DNA of 64,000 nt, taken from assembly GCF_000243335.1 (NCBI RefSeq), contig NZ_JH597773.1:3928115-3992114 (forward strand). Direction: 5' to 3'. The translations under genes and the position numbers were made by a program. The notes beneath the pieces are model-generated. The model was not told where the DNA came from, searched no databases, and was given only the letters and a program-made list of their open reading frames with translations. This stretch comes from Leptonema illini DSM 21528 (GTDB taxonomy: Bacteria > Spirochaetota > Leptospiria > Leptospirales > Leptonemataceae). Numbering within the stretch: the first letter of the stretch is position 1; every line of letters begins with the position of its first letter. Shown here piece by piece: positions 51,943 through 60,861 of this stretch.

Positions 51943-52641
51943 CTATATGCCTCTTAAAGCGGCTGCTATCTCACGGGCCGTCAGTCCGAAGGCCTGCCGG
52001 ACGCTGCGGCTCAGATGGGCGCTGTCGGCGAATCCGGCATCGAGAGCGGCCGTTGTGATGTCGGCTCCCGTTTTTATATGTGCGAAGAAGATCATCAGCC
52101 TGTTCCAGAGCAGCATGCGGCGGTAAGGCATCCCGGTTTCTTCTTTAAATAGATGCAAGAAGCGGCCAGTGGATAGCCCGACGGCGCCGGCTGCATCGTC
52201 TGCCGACAGAACGGGCTGCCCGTGCAGGCGATGCAGTGTCTGTTCTATGCGCCCGTCGATCGTAGCATGTGGGATTGCACACGTGAGGTCCTGTAATTCT
52301 TCCATTAACAGGGGTATATTGCCTGCCTCCGCTGCCTCCCTGATGGCCCTGATAGCATCCTCGCGTTGCGACGTGATGGGTTCGTTCTGCAGGCAGCGTC
52401 CGAGCTCTGAAAGCGGATGAACAAGAAGCGTCAGTGCCCGGCTGCATTGCAGATCGTGCTCGACGCCGGGCAGGATGACGGCGCTTTTCGCAGTCGTCGT
52501 CCCGGCCTGCGTGCGCAGGCTCAGCGTCTCATCGCCATGCAAAGCCAGGGACCACTGTACGGCAAAGTGACGGTGCGGCGTATTCTGTGCCAGAGGGCCG
52601 ATGTAGATCGCACGGTCTTTCTCGATATGAAGCCGGGCCAT
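51943..52641 (-). CDS. AraC-family transcriptional regulator (second)
   Basis: 232 residues. The C-terminal region has the AraC domain: SADDAAGAVGLSTGRFLHLFKEETGMPYRRMLLW and ITTAALDAGFADSAHLSRSVRQAFGLT in outline. The N-terminal part is a short beta-rich sensor. Divergent from the small-subunit gene at 52726, with about 85 bases between, which is a natural place for its operator. Confidence 0.88.
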   Translation of the reverse strand: MARLHIEKDRAIYIGPLAQNTPHRHFAVQWSLALHGDETLSLRTQAGTTTAKSAVILPGVEHDLQCSRALTLLVHPLSELGRCLQNEPITSQREDAIRAIREAAEAGNIPLLMEELQDLTCAIPHATIDGRIEQTLHRLHGQPVLSADDAAGAVGLSTGRFLHLFKEETGMPYRRMLLWNRLMIFFAHIKTGADITTAALDAGFADSAHLSRSVRQAFGLTAREIAAALRGI

Positions 52642-52725
52642 GTCGTCCTTTTCGGCGAAGCGTTCGGACCGTCAAGGCTTGACAGCGGCGCTTCGTGTCG
52701 CTATCATCGATGCAAAGAGGTGTTT

Positions 52726-53214
52726 ATGCAGCAGGTGGAATCACCGGTCATGCAGGGAATCGAGGCCAGATCATTCGATCTGCGTGCGATGGCCGAAGCA
52801 ATCGTTCCGATAGCGGAGGGTGACGCATCCTTGCAGAACGAGATCGTCGCAAACTTCAAGCAGATATACGCGGATCTCGATGCCGTATCTCAGAAGAAGA
52901 TCCTGCTCTTTTTCAAGGCTCTGCGAGTTCTGTCATTCTTGCGCAGCTTTCGTGATTGGCGTGGTATGAACGCCGGTGAGCGCCATCGCTTCTTCGCGTC
53001 GATCGAATCCTTCCCGGTCGGATTAATCCGCGCCGGTTTTTTCGGACTGCGCTCGCTGATTCTGCTTTCGTATTATTCGACACAAACGGCATGGCAGCGT
53101 ATCGGCTATGAAGGGCCGCTCGTGAATCGTTCCATCTATTCCGGTCATGCCGATCACACACGTCAAGCAGATCGCACCGACCACACAGGTCATGCAAAAG
53201 CGGGGGGACTATGA
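52726..53214 (+). CDS. Small subunit for the GMC oxidoreductase (gluconate 2-dehydrogenase subunit 3-like)
   Basis: 162 residues from ATG 52726, with GAGG 7 nt upstream. Mostly helical with FFKALRVLSFLRSFRDWRGM in outline, ending in a His/Asp/Thr-rich tail (HADHTRQADRTDHTGH). Its ATGA overlap with the GMC gene mirrors flavoprotein-small subunit pairs in which the small helical protein is needed for stability or export. No Tat signal is obvious. The His-rich tail could bind metal. Confidence 0.6.
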   Translation: MQQVESPVMQGIEARSFDLRAMAEAIVPIAEGDASLQNEIVANFKQIYADLDAVSQKKILLFFKALRVLSFLRSFRDWRGMNAGERHRFFASIESFPVGLIRAGFFGLRSLILLSYYSTQTAWQRIGYEGPLVNRSIYSGHADHTRQADRTDHTGHAKAGGL

Positions 53215-54725
53215 CTGCTCGCTACGACGTCGTCATCATCGGATCAGGTGCAGGCGGAGGCACCGTGCTCGAATATCTCAGCCGCTTTAACGACCGCGGG
53301 CTCAAGGTTCTTCTTCTTGAAAGAGGTCCGTACTGGCCGAAAGAAAGCTTCACGCAGCGCGAGATTGAGATGTCAAAGATCTATTTTAATCGCGGCGCCG
53401 TTCTCTCAGCAAATCGCTCGATCGGCCTTACCGCTGCCCGCGCCATCGGTGGCAGCACGGCCGTCTATACGGGCGTGTCGTTTCGTCCGCCGGCCGATGT
53501 GCTCGCTACGTGGCGCAACGCGTTCGGCCTGAGCTTTTTGACCGACGACTATGCGGCCGGTGTGCTCGACGAGATAGAAGAGCAGATCGGAGTGCACGAG
53601 CTGCCTCTGTCGATGGATAACGATAACAACCGTCTTTTCAAAGAGGGCTGTGATCGACTGGGGATTCCAACGAAGCGATTGCGTATCAACACGCGTCATT
53701 GCGGCGAACAGGGCTTCTGCAATCTTGGCTGCACCCGCGGAGCCAAGCAGGGCACGCTTGAGCTGCAGATACCTCTTGCGATGCAGCGCGGCGCCGAGGT
53801 CGTCTGGAATGCCTTTGTACAGGAAATCGTACCCGGAGATATGGCCACGATCAAGTTGCGCATTGATCCGGCGGCATCGTATACAAGGCCGAACGTCTGG
53901 AGCGAAGGCGAGCATTCCATTGAGGCAAAGACCGTCGTCGTCGCAGGCGGAACTCTGCATACGCCGGCCTTGCTTGCACGCTCGAAGCAGTTGAAGTTGA
54001 ATCGTTCGCTGCTCGGTCGCTATGTGACGCTGCATCCGGCATGCAATATCAACGGCATCTATAAGGAGCCGATGAAGAATTACAGAGGCTTCCCGAAGAC
54101 CTACTATGTCGACGCCTATTCAGACTCCGACCATTACTTCCTCGAAACGTCGTTCTATTATCCCGGCGTAACGGCGAAGAATAACCCAGGCTTCGGTTCG
54201 GACCATCTTGCGCTGATGGACGACTATCGTAAGATGATGTCCATCCTCATTCTCGCCCATGACGAGGCCGAAGCGCATAACCGTATCGCGCTTAACGAGA
54301 AGACGGGCGAACCGATACTGGATTATACGGTTTCAGAGGCGGTGAAGACGGCGTTGATTCAGGCGTTGCGACGCTCCGCCGAGATCTTCTTCGCCGCCGG
54401 CTGCGAGAAGGTCGCCCTTCCCGGTAGCAGCAGGCCGGTGCTGACGGCATCCGACATAAAGGATCTTTCGACGCTCGTCGATCTGCCCTATCTCGATTTG
54501 CAGAGAGCGCCACTTTCAAGCGCTCATCCCCAGGGTGGAGCGAGGATGACTGCCGAGGGTGCCACAGGCATCACCAGTTCAGCCGGCCATCTTTTCGAAC
54601 ATCGAAATATCTTCATCGCCGACGCCTCGCTTTTTCCCACTTCGGTGAAGGTGAACCCCTATGAAACGGTGATGCTTCTTGCGCGATACGTGGCGGAGCG
54701 CGTCGTCGCGCATCAGGGCATATGA
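53211..54725 (+). CDS. GMC-family FAD oxidoreductase
   Basis: 504 residues. The N-terminal Rossmann motif VVIIGSGAGGGTVLEYL binds FAD. ARAIGGSTAVYTG is the second FAD signature, and SAHPQGGARM with NPYETVM near the C-terminus carries the catalytic His region of GMC dehydrogenases. A Cys-containing loop (HCGEQGFCNLGCTRG) is typical of the long-chain alcohol or sterol oxidase subgroup. It oxidises an alcohol and passes electrons to an unknown acceptor. Confidence 0.88.
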   Translation: MTARYDVVIIGSGAGGGTVLEYLSRFNDRGLKVLLLERGPYWPKESFTQREIEMSKIYFNRGAVLSANRSIGLTAARAIGGSTAVYTGVSFRPPADVLATWRNAFGLSFLTDDYAAGVLDEIEEQIGVHELPLSMDNDNNRLFKEGCDRLGIPTKRLRINTRHCGEQGFCNLGCTRGAKQGTLELQIPLAMQRGAEVVWNAFVQEIVPGDMATIKLRIDPAASYTRPNVWSEGEHSIEAKTVVVAGGTLHTPALLARSKQLKLNRSLLGRYVTLHPACNINGIYKEPMKNYRGFPKTYYVDAYSDSDHYFLETSFYYPGVTAKNNPGFGSDHLALMDDYRKMMSILILAHDEAEAHNRIALNEKTGEPILDYTVSEAVKTALIQALRRSAEIFFAAGCEKVALPGSSRPVLTASDIKDLSTLVDLPYLDLQRAPLSSAHPQGGARMTAEGATGITSSAGHLFEHRNIFIADASLFPTSVKVNPYETVMLLARYVAERVVAHQGI

Positions 54726-54728
54726 GGC

Positions 54729-55772
54729 TTACCGGACATGTGTAGCCGGACTCTGAGCGACAAGGCGGGTGAAAAAGGCCTGTCGCTCATCGGTGCTTCT
54801 GAAACTGAGAATGGTATCGCCGTTCTTGCCCTTTATTTTGATTGAAGGAACGGAAGCCCCAGCGATGAACAGCACGCCCGCTTCGAGCATTTTCAGTTCG
54901 TCTTGAGGAATAACGAGCGTCCAATGGCCTTTTTTCTCCTCGATCATTTTTCCAAGTCGTGTTACTTCAGATGCGTCAATGTTGGCTTCGAATATGAGTC
55001 GCCCGGCGTCATCGATACTCCAGAACGAACGGACTCCGAGAAACCGCTGCGTAAATGATTGCTGGGAAAAAGTAAAGGTTCCTGTGACTGTAACGCCTTC
55101 GGCGGTTGCGTCTGACGTCAGCCCGCGCGCTAATAGGTGTCGATCCGGGACGTGGACAAAGATAGTATTGCCCTTAACTGCCAGAGTCGAGATAACGATG
55201 CCATATATGGCTGTGAGTAAAGTGATCGTGAAGCCGATGAGACCGGCCATATAAACGGAAGGATGCCTGTCTTTTTCGATCATTAGCTGTGTTGAAAGAT
55301 CAACTTCTGTGATTGGTGTTCTTTTGGAGTGCTCCCTTTTTACTTCATATGGTAGGCTTTCTATGACACCCGATATCTGGGCCCTGGCGGGTAGAGAGTC
55401 GAGTTCTTTCGCTTCTACGCTTACATAAACGGCCTTTCCGCTGTCTGGATTCACAAGCGGAACATACGTCCCGTCAATTCGGAACATCTTTCCAGTTGAG
55501 ATGTCTTTGACGCCTATCTGAAGAGTCAGATCTTTTCGGAATTCGCCACTTAATGTTATCCACTCAGGAGCCTTTCTGTCCAGGACTGCATCGATGGTCA
55601 CTGTTTGAGGGGACATTGGTGCCTTGAGCGTATCGATGAAGAAAGGAAAGCCAATCAAAGAGAGTATGGTACCAATCATCAGCAAGAGCCAGTTTACCGG
55701 CACAGAGGCGACAAGATGGTGGTTTGCCTCTTCGTTCCAGGCGGCAATATGGCTGAGTATCTTGTAAAACAT
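54729..55772 (-). CDS. Membrane protein of unknown function
   Basis: 347 residues. Two membrane helices, one near residues 27-48 (VNWLLLMIGTILSLIGFPF) and one near 174-200, bracket a beta-rich extracytoplasmic part of about 120 residues. The C-terminal 150 residues are cytoplasmic-like. No family recognised. Confidence 0.6.
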   Translation of the reverse strand: MFYKILSHIAAWNEEANHHLVASVPVNWLLLMIGTILSLIGFPFFIDTLKAPMSPQTVTIDAVLDRKAPEWITLSGEFRKDLTLQIGVKDISTGKMFRIDGTYVPLVNPDSGKAVYVSVEAKELDSLPARAQISGVIESLPYEVKREHSKRTPITEVDLSTQLMIEKDRHPSVYMAGLIGFTITLLTAIYGIVISTLAVKGNTIFVHVPDRHLLARGLTSDATAEGVTVTGTFTFSQQSFTQRFLGVRSFWSIDDAGRLIFEANIDASEVTRLGKMIEEKKGHWTLVIPQDELKMLEAGVLFIAGASVPSIKIKGKNGDTILSFRSTDERQAFFTRLVAQSPATHVR

Positions 55773-55971
55773 TGAATCAATGATGAAAGCTCGCTGTTGG
55801 CGTCAAAACAATATTGAAAGGTAAATGTTCTCCGTCGTCTCAGGATCAGTATTCCGTCATCGGGCGAGACAGAGATGTCTGGCCGGTATCGTCTACTGAG
55901 AGTCAGACCAGACCGGGCTTAGCAGGCGGAATTCTTCTTCCCCGATGTACGACGGAAGCTTTTCTGTCCGC

Positions 55972-56688
55972 ATGGCTGCCGTAGTTCTGCTGTCCGGAGG
56001 GCTTGACTCCGTAACGACGCTCTTTGTGGCGAAGGCCGAGGGGCACGAAATCTACTGCATTTCGTTCGACTACGGGCAGCGGCATCGCTTTGAGCTTCAA
56101 TGTGCGACCGAGCAGGCCCGCCGAGCCGGCGCCCTCGAACATCATACGGTGAAGATTGATCCGGTACTCTTTCAGGATCGTTCCTCGCATTCGGCGACGG
56201 CGTTAATCGCCGGCGGTGCGGCCGTTCCCGAGAACCGCTCTGAGCTGCTAACGGGCGCCGCCGAAAAGCAGATTCCCGTTACTTACGTGCCGGCCCGTAA
56301 TCTGCTCTTTCTGGCGTATGCGCTTTCGTTCGCTGAGTCACGCTCCGCAGGCTATCTGTATATCGGCGCCAACGCCCTCGATTATTCGGGTTATCCGGAT
56401 TGCCGCCCGGCCTTTCTTCAATCCTTTGAGACGACGGCAAACCTCGGTACGAAGGCCGGTATTGAAGGGCAGGGCTTCAGTCTGAAGGCTCCACTTGTGG
56501 ATGATACGAAGGCTGACATCATCCGAAGGGGCCTGAAGCTCGGAGTGGACTATTCCATGACGTCGAGTTGCTATCAGCCGTCCGATAAGGGGCGGCCCTG
56601 CGGTCGATGCGATAGTTGTCTGCTGCGAGAGAAGGGCTTCGCAGAAGTTGGTGTTGAAGATCCGCTTCTCTTGAAAGACCTCGCCTGA
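55972..56688 (+). CDS. queC: 7-cyano-7-deazaguanine (preQ0) synthase QueC
   Basis: 238 residues from ATG 55972 (MAAVVLLSGGLDSV); the frame is open back to 55945. It converts 7-carboxy-7-deazaguanine to preQ0 with ATP and ammonia. It carries the PP-loop SGGLDS, ARNLLFL, and the zinc-binding Cys set in SCYQPSDKGRPCGRCDSC. Together with QueD and QueE (46-47 kb) it completes the pathway to preQ0; queF and tgt are not in the window. Confidence 0.95.
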   Translation: MAAVVLLSGGLDSVTTLFVAKAEGHEIYCISFDYGQRHRFELQCATEQARRAGALEHHTVKIDPVLFQDRSSHSATALIAGGAAVPENRSELLTGAAEKQIPVTYVPARNLLFLAYALSFAESRSAGYLYIGANALDYSGYPDCRPAFLQSFETTANLGTKAGIEGQGFSLKAPLVDDTKADIIRRGLKLGVDYSMTSSCYQPSDKGRPCGRCDSCLLREKGFAEVGVEDPLLLKDLA

Positions 56689-56750
56689 TGATCCGTGCTT
56701 TTTCGATACGGGATTGTCTGTCTCGATAATGCGAATTCGAGAAAATTTTT

Positions 56751-57268
56751 CTATCAGTTCGACTCTTTTGCTACCCTCCGTTTGTATGCACGAACAGACT
56801 CGAATTGATCGGGAGCCATACTACCGCACGCGTTCCACGTTGCTCATTCCGGAATCTTACTTCAGGCGATACTTCTGGCGAAGTCCTTACATTAAGGTAG
56901 GTCATCTGGCGCTTGGGGCTTACCTGTCCGTGCTTATGAATGATCCACGCCTGGAATACAAGCTCAGTTTTCTTGAGAGGACAGGAAGATGGAAGAAGCA
57001 GTATCAGGACGAAGGGCAGGAGCTGTGTCGGGTGAACTTTTACCCGGATGATCGGGACTGGGGGCGGTTGTCGGCGATTGCGAACGCTACCGGTTATTCT
57101 CGTTGCTATATATTTGTCTATCTGATGCTCATCGCAATGGGGGTGATCTCTCTGGAAGATGGAGGAACTCCACCACCCTGGCTAAAGGGCCACTGGAATC
57201 CCGAAGTTTTTTGCTCGATTATTGTCGATGCAGTTACCAGAAAACTCACAAGAATCCTGCAAACATAG
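56751..57268 (+). repeat. Duplicated DUF1564 gene with conserved leader, copy 2
   Basis: Counterpart of the unit at 27953-28470, in opposite orientation relative to the window and about 28 kb away. Leader similarity starts about 35 bases before the start codon. Confidence 0.7.
56786..57268 (+). CDS. DUF1564 family protein, copy 2
   Basis: 160 residues from ATG 56786, the position matching copy 1; the frame is open from 56714. It shows the same pattern of STLLIPESYFRRYF, YPDDRDWGRLSAIANATGYSRCY and a hydrophobic VYLMLIAMG segment. Differences from copy 1 are mostly conservative, and both remain open, which argues that they are under selection. No Shine-Dalgarno is visible. Confidence 0.8.
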   Translation: MHEQTRIDREPYYRTRSTLLIPESYFRRYFWRSPYIKVGHLALGAYLSVLMNDPRLEYKLSFLERTGRWKKQYQDEGQELCRVNFYPDDRDWGRLSAIANATGYSRCYIFVYLMLIAMGVISLEDGGTPPPWLKGHWNPEVFCSIIVDAVTRKLTRILQT

Positions 57269-57298
57269 CTTTCGACCGCCCCGGCACAACCTCGAACC

Positions 57299-57721
57299 TC
57301 AAATTAGCTTCTGCAGATGATGCTGACGGTGAAGGCCGCGGCGAAACCAGCGATCCCGCCCCGAGGACTTCAATGCCTCGATCTCATCGGTCGTAAGCCC
57401 GGCGACATATTCGTCGATAGCATCGGTGATGGACCGAACCAGGTTAACCCCTTCCGCGAGCGGAATGGAAGCGGCCAGCAAGCGGACCGAACTATTCACG
57501 GCGTCGATATTCTCAGCATCGGGTACCGGAGCAAAGGAACCGGTCTTTCTGTATGCTTTCAGACGCTCCAGCGTCATCTGATCCCAGAAGGCAAGATGGC
57601 AGAGCATCGTTCCCACGGTCCAGCCGCCGTTGAGAGATCGGTTCCACTCCTCTTCGGTGATGCGGTCAAGCAGCGCCTTCATCAGCGTATTCTGTTCTCG
57701 GTTTTCTTCGCGATAGTCCAC
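57299..57721 (-). CDS. DinB-superfamily (maleylpyruvate isomerase N-terminal-like) protein
   Basis: About 140 residues from GTG 57721; the frame extends to 57883 but the first 55 codons do not look like the family. A four-helix bundle of the DinB/MDMPI type is indicated by LLDRITEEEWNRSLNGGWTVG and MLCHLAFWDQMTLERLKAY, with the metal-binding His in CHLAFWD and a C-terminal HRQHHL. Substrate unknown; relatives use bacillithiol or mycothiol. Confidence 0.65.
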   Translation of the reverse strand: MDYREENREQNTLMKALLDRITEEEWNRSLNGGWTVGTMLCHLAFWDQMTLERLKAYRKTGSFAPVPDAENIDAVNSSVRLLAASIPLAEGVNLVRSITDAIDEYVAGLTTDEIEALKSSGRDRWFRRGLHRQHHLQKLI

Positions 57722-57875
57722 AAAAAGAAGAACGACCCGGTCAGAGCGGACGTCAATAGAGAAACGGTGCGCGGAGGCACGCCTCTCAGAATTATGTATT
57801 TCTCTTGACGCGTGAGTGGCAAAAGAGGAAGGACGGAAGAACCCGGATGACCGGGAACCATACACAGGAATGTCC

Positions 57876-59051
57876 ATGATCAAGCGTTTTTCCCTGCTGC
57901 TTCTGCTTACAGCGACGCTCTTTTCGAGCTGTCAGCAATCCGCTCCCCGCGACACGGCCGATGTGGCGCGCACCGATGTCGCTCCCGTCCCTAAGACCGT
58001 CGCCACCGGCGGCATTCATGACCGTGCCCTCTTACTTGCCGGTATGCCCGTCTCCGATGCCTTTGCGGCACAGCCCGAGATAAAGGCGCTTCTGAACCGG
58101 CCTTACTATATGCAGCATCGCATGAAGATGGATGCCTTCTGGAAATCCGTCGAAACGCAGCGCATCAGTCGTATCGTCCCCTGGCGCGAGCAGTACATCG
58201 GTTCGAAAGTGAAGAACAGAACCGCCCTCTATCCATTGAGCGGAGGCGATATCCTGAACTTCAGCCTGATCTATCCGCAGGCCGAGCGGTATGTGATGAT
58301 CGCTATGGAAAAGCCCGGCGACGTTCCTGATCCGCTGGCGCTGACCGACGCTCAGTTTAAAGGCGGTCTGCTTTCCGTGCAGCAGATGCTCGGTAATATC
58401 GCGCAAACAGGATACTTCTTCTCGCGTCTCATGAACCAGTACATGAATCCTGAGCAGTATGGGATTCATGGCACCATGCCCACCGTTTCGATCTTCCTCG
58501 TTAGACTCGGTCATACCCTTGAATCGGTCGAGAAGACATGCGTTGATGATGCCGGAAAGCTGACGACGAAGACCGACGGAGCGTGCCGCCTGCCCGGATA
58601 CCGTCTGCGCTTTCGCGACGGGAAAACCGGCATCCATAAAGAACTGATCTATATCTCAGCCCGCATCGAAGACTCTCTTTTCTCACCCGACATCCCCGAA
58701 GGGAAGTTCTTTCGCAGCCTTGGCAAGTCGTCGGTTATGATGAAGGCAGCCGTTTATCTGCTTCATTCGCCGAAATACAAACAGGCGGCGCAGTATGTTC
58801 TCGATCACGCCGATGTCGTTATCCAGGACGACTCGGGTTTGCCGTATCGCTATTTCGAAGAGAGCGCCTGGAATACAGAGCTCTACGGAGCCTTTGTTGG
58901 ACCGCCGCATATGTCGGGCATTGAGTTTTATCCGCAGCCTGACCTGGTGAAGGCCTTTCGCGAAAAGGCCGGTCCTCTTCCTTTTGAATTTGGCTACGGG
59001 CAGGTCTCTGCCAGTAAAAAATCCGGGATGATCGTGGCGTACAAGAAATGA
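57876..59051 (+). CDS. Lipoprotein, first gene of a five-gene operon
   Basis: 391 residues from ATG 57876, with AGGAA 5 nt upstream. Signal peptide with lipobox LFSSC. The mature part contains YMQHRMKMDAFWKSVETQRIS and a long alpha/beta region; no domain recognised. It shares an ATGA overlap with the DUF4349 gene, and every following junction down to gmhB also overlaps, so all five are one transcript. Confidence 0.65.
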   Translation: MIKRFSLLLLLTATLFSSCQQSAPRDTADVARTDVAPVPKTVATGGIHDRALLLAGMPVSDAFAAQPEIKALLNRPYYMQHRMKMDAFWKSVETQRISRIVPWREQYIGSKVKNRTALYPLSGGDILNFSLIYPQAERYVMIAMEKPGDVPDPLALTDAQFKGGLLSVQQMLGNIAQTGYFFSRLMNQYMNPEQYGIHGTMPTVSIFLVRLGHTLESVEKTCVDDAGKLTTKTDGACRLPGYRLRFRDGKTGIHKELIYISARIEDSLFSPDIPEGKFFRSLGKSSVMMKAAVYLLHSPKYKQAAQYVLDHADVVIQDDSGLPYRYFEESAWNTELYGAFVGPPHMSGIEFYPQPDLVKAFREKAGPLPFEFGYGQVSASKKSGMIVAYKK

Positions 59052-60247
59052 AAAACAGGCTCTTCCTCTCTCTCTTTACTTTGCTTGCCTCGTGCTTGCT
59101 GCTTTTCAGTTGTAGCGTTGCCGATCGACGCGATGCGACGACTGTGGGCGAGGAGCAGTATTCGCCTGCATACGAGAAGTCACGTCCGAAAGGCGATAAT
59201 CTGAGTCGCGTGAGCGATGGCGATACCCGTGCAGAAGATGAAGAATCCGATGAAGGCACGGAGGACAACGCAGAAGAGAGTACAGAAGAGCCTGCCGCCC
59301 GAATGGTCATCTATCGCGGCCACATGCAGATCCAGGTCGTGCATCCAGGAGACACATTACAGAGGTTAACCTCTCTCGCAAAAAGCCAGGGCGGATTTAT
59401 CGAGCGCACGAACTATGAAGATCAGGGTCGTCGAGTCGTCGTCATTCTTCGCGTACCCGTTGCGAAGTTCTTCGACGTGATGGATGCGCTGCCCGAGCTC
59501 GGGATGGTGCTTTCGCGAGCCATTCAGGCGAATGACGTGACGGCCGAATTTGCCGACGTTGAGAACCGCCTGAAATCGGCGCGCATCTTAAAAGAGCGTC
59601 TTGAACGACTGCTGAATACCGTTAAGAACGTTGAAGAGAAGGTGAAGATCCTGCGTGAGATCAATCGTCTTGCCACAGAGATCGAAACGCTTTCGGCTCG
59701 CAGTAAAGAACTGTCGGATCGCGCCTCCATGTCGACGATCGTCGTGCAGCTTTCCGCTGAGCCGCGCTCCACAAGCAGCCCCGAGCTGCGAAGCCCCTTT
59801 CCCGTTGTGCGCAATCTGAATCCGGCACAGCGCAGCATTGAGGATCGTTCGTCGATCAAGGCGCAGAAGCCCGACGGATTCTTCGATAACACCGACGACT
59901 TCAAAGACGGAGCGGCGCATCAGTTCTATTCTCCCGACGGTACGGTGCTGCGTTCGGGCGAAGTCGAAAACCGTCCTCTGGGGGATGCCGCATTCTGGAA
60001 GAAGGCGATGCAGATCGAATTCCAGAGACGCTCCTATAAAGAGATGCAGAGCGTCGCCCTGACGAACGGCCATCTGTTCGTCTATCGCATCCATGACGGC
60101 CTGAATATCTACTACTACGGTGTCGCCTTCCGTATCACCGATAAAAAGATCCAGATCTTCGAGGCCTTCTCGCCGCGAGAAGACGCCTATAAAAAAGACG
60201 GCGCTAAGATGACCGAATTCCTCAAAAGCATCGGAGGCCAACCGTGA
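59048..60247 (+). CDS. DUF4349 lipoprotein with extra C-terminal domain
   Basis: 399 residues. Lipobox LLLFSC (Cys near 23), an acidic spacer rich in Glu and Asp (about residues 55-80), a DUF4349 domain (about 85-240: QIQVVHPGDTLQRLTSLAKSQGG and the IRARKE-like coiled coil) and a C-terminal domain of about 130 residues. That last domain resembles the lipoprotein encoded at 60858 (shared DG..., GDAAFWKKAM versus GDAALWKQTL). Probably an envelope protein; DUF4349 proteins are of unknown function. Confidence 0.75.
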   Translation: MKNRLFLSLFTLLASCLLLFSCSVADRRDATTVGEEQYSPAYEKSRPKGDNLSRVSDGDTRAEDEESDEGTEDNAEESTEEPAARMVIYRGHMQIQVVHPGDTLQRLTSLAKSQGGFIERTNYEDQGRRVVVILRVPVAKFFDVMDALPELGMVLSRAIQANDVTAEFADVENRLKSARILKERLERLLNTVKNVEEKVKILREINRLATEIETLSARSKELSDRASMSTIVVQLSAEPRSTSSPELRSPFPVVRNLNPAQRSIEDRSSIKAQKPDGFFDNTDDFKDGAAHQFYSPDGTVLRSGEVENRPLGDAAFWKKAMQIEFQRRSYKEMQSVALTNGHLFVYRIHDGLNIYYYGVAFRITDKKIQIFEAFSPREDAYKKDGAKMTEFLKSIGGQP

Positions 60248-60861
60248 AATCGAAACTGCTGCCGGGCATGCTGGCCATGCTGCTCATCCTTCCTGCCGCT
60301 CTGTCATCCGTTCCGCGAGAGCAGATAACGCTCGGCTTTGCTATCCAGGCCCCCAATCGCGAGACGGCGCTTCGCGAGCTGAAGCGCTGGGCCGAATCCG
60401 AAAAGGGATTCCTGTTTGCGTTATCCGATTCCCATATTGCGCTTCGCATTCCGGCAAAAGCTGCGGATCGCGCCGGGGATCATCTCGAAGAGATCGAGAA
60501 AAAGGTTCTGTCGCTCGGCATCTTGATGAATCGTTCCGTGCAACGTACCGATCATTCGGGCCGTATCGCCGAGCTTGATGTCGCCATCCGCGTGAAAGAA
60601 AAGCATCTCGACGATCTTCAGAAGTTAGCCGGGGATGCCGGACTCAGCCAGACGCTTGCCCTTGAACAGGAGCTGAACAGAGTGCAAACCGAGCTTGAAA
60701 AACTGAAAGGCGAACGGCGGCTGCTGATCGAATCGACGCGCCTGATCGATGTGCAGGTTTCTTTTTCTTACACGCCTCCGATGAATCCGGCGGGCGAACC
60801 CGGATTCGGCTGGGTGAACGGAGCCGGAGTTTTTGAACTGATGCGAGGGTTTGGAGAATGA
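60244..60861 (+). CDS. DUF4349-like exported protein
   Basis: 205 residues. Signal peptide (LAMLLILPAALSS) followed by one DUF4349-like domain with the same layout as the first part of the preceding gene product: a strand region, the IAELDVAIRVKEKHLDDLQKLA coiled coil and a beta C-terminus (VQVSFSYTPP). It lacks the second domain. ATGA junctions on both sides. Confidence 0.65.
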   Translation: MKSKLLPGMLAMLLILPAALSSVPREQITLGFAIQAPNRETALRELKRWAESEKGFLFALSDSHIALRIPAKAADRAGDHLEEIEKKVLSLGILMNRSVQRTDHSGRIAELDVAIRVKEKHLDDLQKLAGDAGLSQTLALEQELNRVQTELEKLKGERRLLIESTRLIDVQVSFSYTPPMNPAGEPGFGWVNGAGVFELMRGFGE

